Assembly (NCBI GenBank): GCA_029204225.1 | Contig: CM055104.1 | Coordinates: forward strand, 27,643,253 to 27,707,252 | From: Diphasiastrum complanatum | Lineage: Eukaryota > Streptophyta > Lycopodiopsida > Lycopodiales > Lycopodiaceae | Length of the DNA stretch: 64,000 nt | Direction of reading: 5' to 3' | Shown here: positions 35,279-47,091 of the stretch, piece by piece | Position numbering within the stretch: the stretch's first letter is position 1 | Layout: each line of letters opens with the position of its first letter | Translations under genes and position numbers: made by a program | The notes under the pieces: model-generated | What the model saw: the letters and a program-made list of their open reading frames with translations, nothing else | What the model was told of the DNA's origin: nothing | Database searches by the model: none

Positions 35279-36150
35279 ATGAATTCCCAAGGGAAAGCCA
35301 GTCCTATCATGGACAAGCTTGATGGAGCCAATTACCATTTGTGGAAATTTAAGATGAAAACAGTGCTAATGGCTAAAGAATTGTATGACGTTGTTACAAG
35401 TGCAGAAGGAAAACCCGAAGTAGACGATGTATCAATCGCCAGATGGAAGCTGAAGGATGGAAAGGCTTTTGCACTAATTATCCTCAACATTTTGGATATC
35501 CAAATCGGCCATGTATCCAAGGCCCAGACATCCAAAGAAATTTGGGACATCTTGAGCACACTACACGAAGTGCGAGATATAGCTTCCAAGCTACATCTCA
35601 GGAAAAAAATTTACTCCCTCAAGATGGCGAATGGTGATTCCCTACAGAATCACATCAACCAATTCAAGAACCTGCTGAAACAAACGGCCACTGTCGGATC
35701 TGTCATAGACGATCAATTCACAGTGATGCAACTGCTTACAAGCTTGCCAAGCTCATACGACAGCTGGGTGACAATCATCACAACACATCCAGAACTGACT
35801 CTTTCGAGAGTCATCACAATGTTGTTGTAGGAAGACACGCGGAGGAACGAAGCCTCAAGTTTCTCAACTGATTCTCACGCCTTGTACACCAACTTGAGCA
35901 CGACTAAGCAGAAGAATAAGAAAGGCCCAAAGCAATCAAAGCCAGACCATAAACTAGCACAACACAGAGAACAGTCGAATCCCCAGATGAAGAAGAAGCT
36001 GTCAGGTACTACAAGCAAAACAACCACAAAATTCAAGACCGTCGGATATTGCAAGCAAAAAACAACAACAACGGGCAATCGAATCAAGTGGCAAATGCAG
36101 CTACAGAAGCTCCACAACCTATTCAAGAAGCGGATCATGATGCCTTCATG
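35279..36150 (+). pseudogene. Cop5 gag
   Basis: Gag opens at ATG 35279 with KLDGANYHLWKFKMKTVLMA, DGKAFALIILNILDIQIGHV, SKEIWDILSTLHEV and LLTSLPSSYDSWVTII, the UBN2/retrotran-gag block of copia elements. A TAG at 35828-35830 interrupts, and the same frame continues Lys/Gln-rich. The zinc knuckle is eroded: around 36010-36050 a YYKQNNHKIQD remnant in another frame keeps the His but has lost the first two Cys. Confidence 0.88.
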
Positions 36151-36183
36151 ACCAGCCATCAAGGAGCATCCAGCAACAGTTTT

Positions 36184-37160
36184 TAGTTTCTGGATTCCGG
36201 TGCCACTCAGCATATGACCAGCCTCATTGGCTGTTTTGAGTCCTATACACCCTACAGTATGAATAAATATGTTCACCTTGGCAATAATAGCACACAAGCT
36301 ATTAAAGGTGAAGGTACTATAAGATTAAGCTTTGCAAATGATCAATTTAAACTACTTTCTAAAGTCCTGTATGTACCCAATTTATCTACGACTCTGCTCT
36401 CTGTAAGCAGAATCACAGATCTAGGACATAAAGTAGAATTCGAATGTGAGCAGTGCAAAGTAGTTCACTCGGAAAGAGTCATGGATACTTGTATACATTA
36501 AGTCATTGTTTTTCTGCCTCTGGTAGTACTTTTATTTATGCAAATAAAGGTTTACTTTGGCATTATAGATTTGGTCACTTGAATCATGCTATTGTACAAC
36601 AAATGTCTAGACAATCTATTGTTTTTTATCTCAACTATCCTCGTGATAAAGTCGAATTACCCATTTAGATCAAGCCATCAACATACTGCTAGAGGATTGT
36701 ACATTGTACATTCAGACATTTGTGGCCCGATGAAAATCCTTCGTTGAACAATGTACATTCAGACATTTGTGGCCCAATGAAAAATCCTTCACTGAAGGAT
36801 GCAAAGTATTTTATAACTTTTATTGATGAATTTTCTAGAAGGACTATGGTGTACTTTATAAAGAAGAAATCAAAAGCCTTCAATTGCTTCATGATATTCA
36901 AGGAGCATTCAGAAAAGGAGACTGGAAGGACGATCAAGACACTAAGGTTAGACGATGGTGGAGAATATATCTCTATCGAGTTTAAGGAGTACTGCCAAAG
37001 CCAATGCATTGAGCATTAATTCATCACTCCTTATAGTCCTCAGTCTAATGGCTTAGTCAAGAGGAACAACTGTACCCTGGTTGAATCAGCCAAATGTACG
37101 CTAGCGCATGCATCGCTGCCCAAGAGATTCTGGGCCGAAGCTGTCTCCACTGTAGCTTAC
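36184..37160 (+). pseudogene. Cop5 protease and integrase N-terminal part
   Basis: Protease has an intact active site (FLDSGATQHMTSL, about 36190) and VLYVPNLSTTLLSVSRITDL. After a frame change near 36475 the GAG-pre-integrase block GLLWHYRFGHLNHAIVQQM follows, then integrase with HSDICGPMKNPSLKDAKYF, FITFIDEFSR, LRLDDGGEYISIEF, a TAA at 37017-37019, and YSPQSNGLVKRNN and FWAEAVSTVAY. At 37160 it is interrupted by TRG and resumes at 44974 (TYVQNICSTKAPS). A partial duplication of a short piece (HSDICGPM region, 36709-36785) is also present. Confidence 0.9.
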
Positions 37161-39120
37161 TGTGGTACATTTTGTGTGTTGCTTGATAGTGTTCATAACA
37201 CTATAGTGAGGTTTTGGTATGATTATGAAGCTAGTCATTGGGTTTCTAGTTCGGATATTGCCATAGATTATACTAGAAGGTAACTTAAGTTTGAACCCAT
37301 TCACCTCATAAGTAATCCATCTCAAATATTCTTTTCAATGATATAGATGTTTTTCATTTACTAATTCTTGTATTCTCTCCAATCAAGCAAACTTTGTATA
37401 CAAATATTTTATCACGATCTAATTAAGATACGTATGATGTTGCTTTAGAAATTGATAGATCACAATTAGAGTTCAATTTAGTGTATTGTATGAAATCATT
37501 TCCATTATCTTTCAATTTCTCTTTTGAAATATTTAGTATCATCTCCAATTACACATCAGTAAATTTCATGCTTTCCTTACTTATATTTAAGATGCACCCC
37601 ATTCACAAGAAATCATTGGCATTCATACTTACTGTAATTCATTCATGTATGCAATTGCCATGATCTAATTACGAAATCAGGACCATCTTTTTCAATGGTT
37701 TTATCATGATAATGTATGTGGTTTTGGAAATATATATAATATATATATAGCTCTAATGGTGTTTTTCAACCACTTTGAGCGATAACTTCTCCATGTTTTT
37801 CAATGGATTAGCAATAGCTGATTTATCATGCTAAGTATATTTGTTAAGCATTACACATCACTCAAACTGAGAAATTTATGATAAAATTCTTTTAAAAGTC
37901 ATTTTTCTTAATTTTATGAATTCTATGTGTTTTGAGGATCAATTTACCTTTTTGGATCATTTGGATCCGAGTTACGGATTAGAAGTTATAGCCATTTGAA
38001 AATCCTTAATAAGTTTAACTCTTGAAAAGCATATATAATATTCCATTATAAAAACAGAATCTAATTGTTCATTATTTTCTGGAGTTTTTACAACGGAAGG
38101 TAAATATGTAATTCATTAGACTGTAAATACATACCATTTACTGTATACTATGGGTTATAGATTCAATATGAGCACATAAATCCATTTTCTTTTTTAGATT
38201 CATAAAAACAGATACTTAGTATTCATAATAACCAAAAAACCTGGTCTACATGCTTAACCAAATGATTAAACCAAAAAAAATATAGTTAAAAGGTAACTGA
38301 TTTCACCTCAGATCCTTACGTTCTGACTTAAATTTCAAGGAGGGTCCTTCAGATAAAGTCTTGTCTTCCATAGTTGGAGTCACTCTGCATCTTTTTCATC
38401 AAGGCACATAATTCCTTTCCAAACTGTCGAGTTCCATCTTTATCGTTACCGGGTTGTCTTCTTCATTTTACCAATGAGTTGAGAATGAAAGGAAGAGGGG
38501 TCACAAGGAGAATGAGAGATGATCATAGAAGAGGGATAGTTGGAGTAGAGATCGCAAGCAGGGACATCAGAGGGATGCGCAACAGTAGACAACCGAAAGA
38601 GAGGGATAGATAGTGAGTCCTGTAAGAGAGATGTAGGTATACGTAGATAATAGCGATGGAGTGATGGATGTACTGAGAGTGAAAGAGTAAGTGGTCAGTC
38701 GCAGAGAAAGAAGAAGGCACAGATGACAAAGAGAGAGAGAGAAATGCGCTAACTGTGAGGGAGGGAGAGAGATTTGCAGGTACAGAGATGGAGGGCAGGT
38801 GCGCAGATGGATGAAGAGCGCAGGCAGGGTGAAGAAGGAGAGAGATCGCTGGAGGAAGGGAGGGAGTAACTGTGAGAGAGAGAGAACAGAGAAAGAGGCC
38901 TGTTCTGCGTTGAGGGAGATAAATGATTGTCTGTTCAACACATTCAGACAGGGAGATCCTACCGGTGAGAAAACAATAATAGCCACATTTGTATATCAGT
39001 AAAAAGTGGCATAATAGCAGATTTTGCACATATGAGATACATCTAGCACATTTTCTTCTAGAAAATCAGCATCAATGATTGTAGTTGTTGAAATTTTAAA
39101 ATTTTGACCAAAAAAATGCA
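37161..39120 (-). repeat. TRG 3' LTR (1960 bp)
   Basis: Near-identical to the other LTR, but its AT run (37727-37749) and GA run (near 38729-38740) are short, and it lacks the 1.3-kb segment found at 43528-44836. The Ser/Leu-rich ORF across its right half exists in both LTRs and looks like translation of CT-rich DNA. Confidence 0.85.
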
Positions 39121-40098
39121 CACATGTTTTCCTCCCACTTAAATGTGAAGCATCCCCGCGAACAGAGGGAATAGTCTTTGACATTTGATTTTGTATCATA
39201 AAGCCATTGATTGAGCTTTACGATCTTTTCATCTTTTCAGCATCTCAACGTTTTCTTCATCAATTAATGGGCTCAGCACACAATATAGTGTGATGCTAAC
39301 CATTATATTCAACAACATGAATCCAAAGGCCATTGATTCAACCTTCAGATCTTTCAGCAACATTGTCTTTATCCAGAATTAAAATCATGCATTACATCCA
39401 ACCCGTGTCTGAAGAAAATATGCTCTCACTCCCATCAAATCATAATGTAATGCCCATCATCAAAACCATGCATTATTGAAAAATGTTGATGCAATCTTCA
39501 TTGTCGTAACAAGATATGAATGCAGTTTCTCAGCTTTGTGTCTAGGTCTTCATATAATGTAGTGCGTGCAATGCAACCTATTCTAAAAGTTGGATCTTCA
39601 TCATTCACATTGTGAATATATCTCATCCTCATAAAAACCTATTCAATAATAGGTAGATTTTTTTTTTCAAGCAAATATTCATGCTATACCTGACATTTCT
39701 ACTCTCATAGATAGATTTTGAATGAGATCTGATATTATTCTTACCAAAGAAAATCTATGATCCAATTATAATTCTCAAGACCTTATGAACAACAAAATAG
39801 AAAACACTCATCATATTCTCTCCACTCATTTTTCCACTCATCACTCAAAAGATCTCACAAATACTCTCAATAAAAGATCCAAGATGGTCTTCAGCAGCAA
39901 CAAATGTCCTCGACATAGATCCATAATCATCAATAGTTCCTCAATAGCATATTTATCAATTATAGCATCATATATATTTTCCAGTTTTGCATTATCATTA
40001 TATAAAGACTCCATCAGTTCCGGGTAGACATCAATGGAATGCACCACATCTTGAGTATCTTCACAACAATTGTCTTCAATCACAGCAGTAATTTCATT
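39121..40098 (-). other. TRG 3' untranslated internal region
   Basis: AT-rich sequence downstream of the Gag ORF with short plus-strand ORFs of no recognisable content. No RT or integrase motifs on either strand. Confidence 0.55.
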
Positions 40099-40839
40099 TC
40101 ATTGATCAATCTTATAGTCATACTCAACATTTTTACTACATCCTTCTTGCACCATAATATTTTCTTTAATTTCAAAAAGCTGATTTGTTTGAATAGGATC
40201 ATCAGAATAACAAGATTTATTTTCTGTAAGAATTTTAGGAATAGATGATACTATAGCATAGTAGGAAGAGATTCCTACATCAAATTCATCCAAGGATCTA
40301 TCTATCCGACTCTTCTTATCAAGTTCTTCTATATCTATCATCATCTTATCAGCATGTTCTATAGCAACTGCCCTAGAGATAGCTTCCTCAAAAGTCTTAG
40401 GAACTTTTGAGAGAATACTATATGCCATGTCATCAGGCAAACCTGATATAAACCAAGATAAGAAAAACTCTTCTCCTGGTCTTTCACTTAATCTTTTAGC
40501 CAAACAATTGATTCTATCAACAAAGCTTTTGATAGGTTCATTTCGTTTCAATTTAATCTCATTTAGTAATTTGATAATATCAGAAAAGTAGTTCCATCTT
40601 CTGAATCTATCCAAAAAGCTTGTTTTAGGTTTTGTCCAATTGCAAATTTTCTTTTGATTCAATACATAATACCATTCAAGAGCAAGATTATCCAATGTTA
40701 CTGGAAATAATCTAAACATATCATCATCTTCTTCTTCATAATTTTGTCTACACACATTCATGAATCTTTGAATATGTAGATCTACATCTTCATCTTCATT
40801 TTCATTAAAACTGGGTAGACTGGCACTTTCTTCATCCAT
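40099..40839 (-). CDS. TRG Gag-like protein, 246 aa, uninterrupted
   Basis: An open frame from ATG 40839 to 40099 encodes a retrotransposon Gag capsid domain: VDLHIQRFMNVCRQ at the start, DDDMFRLFPVTLDNLALEWY (the usual hydrophobic-W block), FLDRFRRW, IKLKRNEPIKSFVDRINCLA and FFLSWFISGLPDDMAYSIL, then FEEAISRAVAIEHADK. This is gypsy-type Retrotrans_gag organisation. There is no zinc knuckle, protease or pol; the C-terminus is acidic. It is the only retroelement gene in the window with no visible break, which may reflect youth or selection; I cannot tell which. The Gag would assemble particles, with enzymes supplied by another element. Confidence 0.8.
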   Translation of the reverse strand: MDEESASLPSFNENEDEDVDLHIQRFMNVCRQNYEEEDDDMFRLFPVTLDNLALEWYYVLNQKKICNWTKPKTSFLDRFRRWNYFSDIIKLLNEIKLKRNEPIKSFVDRINCLAKRLSERPGEEFFLSWFISGLPDDMAYSILSKVPKTFEEAISRAVAIEHADKMMIDIEELDKKSRIDRSLDEFDVGISSYYAIVSSIPKILTENKSCYSDDPIQTNQLFEIKENIMVQEGCSKNVEYDYKIDQ

Positions 40840-41660
40840 TGATATTGTTTTTTAATTTTTTGATTTTATATGTTCTATTAGATTATTGTGAAATGACTGT
40901 AGATATGATTTATTTTTTTTTCAATTATAGCTTTGGTGATAATGATTGATTTCAATTTTGAATTGGACTTAGTTTGTAATACTTATAGCTTCTTTAGGTA
41001 GTTCTCTTCATCTTCCATTTCTAAGTGTTTTCTTCTTCTTCTTTTTCACAAATTTTTTTTTTTCTTCTTTTTGTTTATGAAGTATGAATAACACTCATTC
41101 AAGACATGCAATTTCGATACGGTCCTCTTGAGGAGTGACTTTCCTTGTCTACTTCAAGATGGCACCCACTAGGCTAGGATGGTGGGGCTAGGCTTCACAC
41201 CTACACCTCTCTGTCCAACACTATACCTTACTTCTTCCACAAATCTTGAAACTGTTGTATTACTCAATCATGAAAACATTCAATCTTGCTCACACATCTC
41301 ACAAATATTACCAAGTCCAAACAAATTTTTTTTTTATCACACATTACCATCATGATCAACAATTACAATCATTCATTTTTCATCTATACAATCATTAAAT
41401 GATCATTGTCCATTCAAAATCAAAACACATATGAAGGATTTCACGAGGACAATTCCATGTGGAATATTCAATTTTTTTTTCTTCTTCTTTTTCATCAAGA
41501 TGTATGTTTCCCTTTCGTATTTGTCCGATTTCTTTCACATTAGGAGCATTGATATCACTTCTAAACCTTTTAAATCCTCTATGGCAGTATATTGAACTAG
41601 AATACCACTAGAGTATCTAGCTTTCATGGATCTAAATCCCATTGTGGTCGCCATAAAACA
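40840..41660 (-). other. TRG leader
   Basis: Pyrimidine/T-rich on the plus strand (TTTTTTTCTTCTTC runs near 41053-41067 and 41470-41487), hence purine-rich leader RNA. It ends at the primer-site candidate 41653-41641. Confidence 0.55.
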
Positions 41661-42229
41661 TGTGGTACATTTTGTGTGTTGCTTGATAGTGTTCATAACA
41701 CTATAGCGGGGTTTTGGTATGATTATGAAGCCAGTCATTGGGTTTCTAGTTCAGATATTGCCATAGATTATACTAGAAGGTAACTTAAGTTTGAACCCAT
41801 TCACCTCATAAGTAATCCATCTCAAATATTCTTTTCAATGATATAAATGTTTTTCATTTACTAATTCTTGTATTCTCTCCAATCAAAAAAACTTTGTATA
41901 CAAATATTTTGTCATGATCTAATTAAGATACATATGACGTTGCTTTAGAAGTTGATAGATAACAATTAGAGTTCAATTTGGTGTATTGTATGAAATCATT
42001 TCCATTATCTTTCAATTTTTCTTTTGAAATATTTAGTATGATCTCCAATTACACATCAGTAAATTTCATACTTTCCTTACTTATATTTAAGATGCACCCC
42101 ATTCACAAGAAATCATTGGCATTCATACTTACTATAATTCATTCATGTATGCAATTGCCATGATCTAATTACGAAATCAGGACCATCTTTTTCAATGGTT
42201 TTATCATGATAATGTATGTGGTTTTGGAA

Positions 42230-42233
<4 letters not shown>

Positions 42234-42274
<41 letters not shown>
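42234..42274. repeat. (AT)n microsatellite in TRG 5' LTR
   Basis: About 20 AT units; the same position in the 3' LTR (37727-37749) has only a short TATATATAATATATATATAG run. Confidence 0.95.
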
Positions 42275-42276
<2 letters not shown>

Positions 42277-43246
42277 CTCTAATGGTGTTTTTCAACCACT
42301 TTGAGCGATAGCTTCTCCATGTTTTTCAATGGATTAGCAATAGCTGATTTAACATGCTAAGTATATTTGTTAAGCATTACACATCACTCAAAATGAGAAA
42401 TTTATGATAAAATTCTTTTTAAAGTCATTTTTCTCAATTTTACTGAATTCTATGAGTTTTAAGGATCAACTTACCTTTTTGAATCATTCGGATCCGAGTT
42501 ACGGATTAGAAGTTATAGCCATTTGAAAATCCTTAATAAGTTAAACTCTTGAAAAGCATAAACAATATTCCATTATAAAAACAGAATCTAATTGTTCGTT
42601 ATTTTCTGGAGTTTTTATAGTAGAAGGTAAATCTGTAATTTATTAGACTGTAAAAACATACCATTTACTGTATACTATGGGTTATAGATTCAATATGAGC
42701 ACATAAATCCATTTTTTTTTTAGATTCATAAAAACAAATACTTAGTATTCATAATAACCGAAAAACCCGGTCTACATGCTTAACCAAATGATTAAACCAA
42801 AAAAAATGCAGTTAAAAGGTAATTGATTTCACCTCAAATCCTTATGCTCTGACTTAAATTTCAAGGAGGGTCCTTCAAATAAAGTCTTGTCTTCCACAGT
42901 TGGAATCACTCTGCATCTTTTTCATAAGGCACATAATTCCTTTCCAGATTGTCGGGTTCCATCTTTATCTTTACCGGGTCATCTTCTTCATTTTACCAAT
43001 GAGTTGAGAATGAAAGGAAGAGGGGTCACAGGGAGAATGAGAGATGATCGCAGTAGAGGGATAGTTGGAGTAGAGATCGCGAGCAGGGACATCAGAGGGA
43101 TGCGAGACAGTAGACAACCGAAAGAGAGGGATAGACAGTGAGTCCTGTAAGAGAGATGTAGGTATACGTAGATGATAGCGATGGAGTGATGGCTGTACTG
43201 AGAGTGAATGAGTAAGTGGTGAGTCACAGAGAAAGGGGAAGGTACA

Positions 43247-43249
<3 letters not shown>

Positions 43250-43293
<44 letters not shown>
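43250..43293. repeat. (AG)22 microsatellite in TRG 5' LTR
   Basis: 44 bp of AG; the partner LTR has about 6 units near 38729-38740. Confidence 0.95.
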
Positions 43294-43296
<3 letters not shown>

Positions 43297-43527
43297 GCGC
43301 TGACTGTGAGGGAGAGAGAGAGATTCACAGGTACAGAGATGGAGGGCAGGTGCGCAGATGGATAAAGAGCGCAGGCAGGATGAAGAAGGAGAGAGATCGC
43401 TGGAGGAAGGGAGGGAGTAACTGTGAGAGAGAGAACAGAGAAAGAGGCCTATTCTGCGCTGAGGGAGATAAATGATTGTCTGTTCAACACATTCAGATAG
43501 GGAGATCCGACCCACTAGAAAACAATA

Positions 43528-44836
43528 GGAAAGAGAGCGCGCATATCTGAATGAAATTTGTTATTGCCATCTTCATAATGAACATCATAGCAAATCATTA
43601 AGGAAGAGAATGGAGCAGATGAATCCATGCCTCTCTTCATCACCAGAACATTAGAAAATGATCTCTGCTCATAACCAAGAAAACAAGAGCTCTCTTCTAC
43701 ACTAGAACGAATGAATTCATGAATGCTTCTCCTTTTCCAATCCTCGTGAGAGAGAGAGAACGAGGCAGTTACCAACCTCTCTCTTTCAAACACCATCCAT
43801 TTTTGGCTTTCCATTGAATCCATTTCATGGAATTCGACTCTACTCATTCTGATAAATAGTTTCAGGTCCATTTGACAAGTGTCGATTAAGGATATGTGGG
43901 CTCTGAATTATCAAAGAGTCCATGGTAGGACCTCTTCCAACAACTTTTAGAAGTGTATTTTCTTCAAAACTGACCTTCAATAAGCTTATAGCACCTTTCA
44001 CATCATTTCTTTGTTTCATTTTGAAAACCATCACATGAATATATGCGTTTGGCCTCTCAACATAATTTTCAAATTGATCATCCTAGTATATTTCGGTCAT
44101 TCCCATTGTTTTGACCTCGTCAATTTTTTTCTTCCAAGACACATGAATGTCTTATAAGCATTTTCACCTGCAAAATTTCATTTTGACTGGTATATTTTGC
44201 AGTGTCCTCAATCGATGAGGATTCATCGATTTTTATCCAGAACCCCTTCAATTGTGAAGCAATGTTACTAAATCCTTGATTTGAGCTAGAACTCCAAATT
44301 TTCTTCGATAATCTTTGATGGATCGTGGTTAATTACTGTTTGAACGAGTTTGAACTTGCCAATTGTATTTTATTTTGTGGAATTATTTTGGACCTTACGA
44401 TAAGGTCATGGTCCTAATTATTCAAGGACATCCTTAATCTTCAAAAGGGTATTTTCGCTGGTTTGTTGTCTTTGTCTTGAACTGAACTTTGCTTATCGTT
44501 GTTTGCAGAACCCTTAGCCTTTGGACCTTTCCTTGAAACTTAAGTCAGTGCCTTAAAGGTACCTGGGCATCTTTTATTAATCATGATATAAAGTACATTT
44601 CATCATTACAATATGGCAAAAAAAATTGCCATTTAATAAAACTACTTAGCAACTGTCCTATTATCATCCATCAAAGTCACTTATGAGTGTTGCTAAAAAT
44701 AGCTTATTGCTATTTAGCAAACTTACTAAAAACAGTAACATAGTGAAAATAGCTCTAATTTGTCTGATATAACTGTCATTTGAAAATTGATTATGACATT
44801 TGAACATGCCATAGAATTTCGTAGCTACTCTTTAAC
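43528..44836 (-). other. Extra segment in TRG 5' LTR
   Basis: 1309 bp absent from the other LTR. Its left part holds a 118-codon minus-strand ORF (43871-43515, with MDSMESQKWMVFERERLVTA and SSVEESSCFLGYEQRSF) overlapping a 64-codon one (44034-43840). Neither matches a family I know. The right part is AT-rich. No terminal inverted repeats or target duplication are seen, so loss from the 3' LTR by a deletion at the short ATA repeat is as likely as insertion. Confidence 0.5.
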
Positions 44837-44973
44837 ATAGCCACATTCGTATATCAGTAAAAAGTGGCATAATAGCAGATTTTGCACATATGAGATACAT
44901 CTAGCACATTTTTTTCTAGAAAATCAGCATCAATGATTGTAGTTGCTGAAATTTTGAAAAAAAAATGCACTAC

Positions 44974-46543
44974 ACTTATGTCCAGAACATATGTTCGACC
45001 AAGGCCCCCTCAAGCAAGACACCCCATGAGGTGTGGACAGGCTCTGAGCCTTCTGTGAAGAACCTAAGAGTATTCAAATGCGTTGCCTATGTGTAGGTCC
45101 CGAAAGACACGAGGAAGAAATTGGACTTCCAAGGTCTCAAAGCCATCCTGATTGGAGATACTGCATCTGATAACACATACAAGCTGTATGATCCCGATAC
45201 CTTGCAAGTCTTGTACAACTGGGATACAGTCTTTATCGAGGATCAGTTCGTCGACATCAAAGGCAAGGATATTGCTCCAGGAGAACTTTCATCACCTGCC
45301 ATTGACATGACAATCCGAGCTTCTGGCTCAAGCATGTCCATTGTCGACCCAATATTTGACAGTGAATCAGACGAAGACGTTGCTGCTACCCAGCAACAAG
45401 TCCCAGGAGTGGTTCATCAGTCGATTCCTCCCAGAAGATTAAGCCCAGTGTGCACACAGCCCACAAGGTATACTCCTAAGTTTGCATGTCTCTTGATACA
45501 GGAACCGACGACAGTCGAAGAGGCACTCAGCCAGTCAGACTCTGATCTCTAGAGAGAAGCTATGGATAGAAAATATTCCTCTCTGATCAAAAACCAGACA
45601 TGGTCACTCGTCGAAGCTCCTATTGGCTGCAATATCATTGATTGCAAATGGATCTTCAAGATCAAGTATAGTGCCAATGGAGCCATTGATTGAAGGAAGG
45701 CAAGACTGATAGCACGAGAATCCACTCAGATTTTCAACGTTGACTACAGTGAGACTTTCAGTCCAATAGTCAAGCATTCGTCGATCTGAGTCTTCCTATC
45801 TTATGCTGCAGTTGCCGACCTCGAAGTACATCAACTTGATGTACAAACAGCTTATCTGAATGGGTAAGAAGACATCTACATGATCCAGCCTGAAGGATAC
45901 GTTCTGGAAGGTATGAAGAATCATGTCTGTAAACTCCATAAAGCACGTTATGGCTTGAAACAGTCTGCCAGAGCTTGGTTTCAGAGGATCAACACATTCC
46001 TCATCAAACAAGGATTCCAACCAAGCATTGTTGATTGCAACGTCTATTCCAAGTTGGTGCAACAATCCTTCATTATCATCACCTTATATGTGGATGATAC
46101 GTTGCTTTTCAACAACAATACCAATTTGGTCAAGGATTCTAAGCATATGTTGTTTTCAGAGTTTGACATGATTGATCTAGGTGAAGCTCACTTCTGTCTG
46201 GGCATTCAGATCCACAGAGACAGAGCAAGACGGTTGATTTATATCACTCAACAAAGGTATCTTCACAATGTTCTTGATATATACAATCTGATGAGTTGTA
46301 AGTTAGCTAACTCACCGATGGATCCTGGCCTGCATTTGTTAAAGGACCAATGTCCCCAGACCAAGCAGGAAGAGGAAAAGTTGAGAGAGTATCTGTATCG
46401 ATCGATACTTGGATCTCTCATGTACGCAATGGTCTGTACAAGGCCTGACACCTCTTTTGCAGTAAGCTCACTCGGCCAATATATGGCTAATCCTAGCATT
46501 ACCCACTGGAAGGCTCTCATAAGAGTCATGAGGTATATTTGAG
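44974..46543 (+). pseudogene. Cop5 integrase C-terminal part and reverse transcriptase
   Basis: The frame resumes with TYVQNICSTKAPSSKTPHEV and the integrase C-terminal block VPKDTRKKLDFQGLKAILIG, YKLYDPDTLQVL. An acidic linker leads to RT: IIDCKWIFKIKYSANGAID, FNVDYSETFSPIVKH, VHQLDVQTAYLNG, YGLKQSARAWFQRI, the catalytic TLYVDDTLLFNNN (about 46082-46120), DLGEAHFCLGIQIHRD and YRSILGSLMYAMVCTRPDTS. In-frame stops are at about 45091 (TAG), 45550 (TAG), 45692 (TGA), 45788 (TGA) and 45867 (TAA). RT has no frameshift, so decay here is by point changes. Confidence 0.93.
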
Positions 46544-47084
46544 CTACCATGGACCAATGCATTTGCTATGTAGAAGTCAGCAACGACAATCTTCATCATC
46601 TCAATGGATATTCTGATGCAAGTTGGGGAGGAGATGAGACAATCGTAAGTCCACATCTGGATTTACATTCTTCTTCAACGGCGGTCCTATCTCATGGAAC
46701 AGTTGTAAGCAAACCTCTATTGCTCTTTCTTCTACAGAAGAAGAATACATTGCCGCTTCTCAATCTATTAAAGAAGCGTTTTGGTTGAGAAATTTACTGT
46801 CAGACATCAATCTGTATCAGTACAACCCCACAATTTTATTCTATGATAATCAGAGTGTTATTGCCTTATCGACCAACCCTAGATTTCACTCTAGGAGTAA
46901 TCACATTGAAATCAGATATCAATACATCAGGGGCAAGGTTCTCAAAAAGGAGGTGAGCTTAACGTACTATAGAACACAGGACATGGTTGCAGATATATTC
47001 ACGAAGACATTAAGTGTTAATGCACACAACAGGTCTTGTGCATTGCTTAGTCTGAAGATCAAGGCATTCATGGATCCAGATTAA
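46544..47084 (+). pseudogene. Cop5 RNase H
   Basis: After a TGA at 46540-46542 reading continues MDQCICYVEV, LNGYSDASWGGD. A frameshift near 46640 separates this from SWNSCKQTSIALSSTEEEY, and another leads to FWLRNLLSDINLYQYNP, LFYDNQSVIALSTNPRFHSR, NHIEIRYQYIRGKV and MVADIFTKTL. It ends at TAA 47082-47084, just before the polypurine tract AAGAGGGGG (47083-47091). Confidence 0.92.
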
Positions 47085-47091
47085 GAGGGGG

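Larger units (their letters stand above)
37161..44969 (-). mobile_element. TRG: Gag-only LTR element nested in Cop5 integrase
   Basis: Two long direct repeats (37161-39120 and 41661-44969) flank 2.54 kb that encodes one Gag-like protein on the minus strand and nothing else. On the minus strand the LTR runs TGCATTTTTT to GTACCACA. A polypurine tract (complement of TTTTCCTCCC, 39127-39136) lies beside the 3' LTR. A TGG-initiated primer-site candidate (TGGCGACCACAAT, 41653-41641) lies near the 5' LTR after a 7-base spacer. The host bases flanking the element, CTTAC (37156-37160) and CTAC (44970-44973), fit a 5-bp target duplication that lost one T, and removing the element restores the Cop5 integrase frame. 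The architecture fits the published TR-GAG class of non-autonomous elements. Confidence 0.78.
41661..44969 (-). repeat. TRG 5' LTR with 1.3-kb extra segment
   Basis: Collinear with 37161-39120 over 41661-43527 and 44837-44969. It carries an expanded AT run (about 42234-42274) and an expanded GA run (43250-43293) compared with its partner. The extra block 43528-44836 either inserted here or was deleted from the 3' LTR; the edges share the bases ATA. Confidence 0.82.

Noticed and set aside
38523-43515. Ser/Leu-rich minus-strand ORFs of 168 and 175 codons present in both TRG LTRs
   Set aside because: They agree because the LTR DNA agrees; composition is that of CT-rich DNA and the GA expansion only lengthens it. 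No domain is seen.
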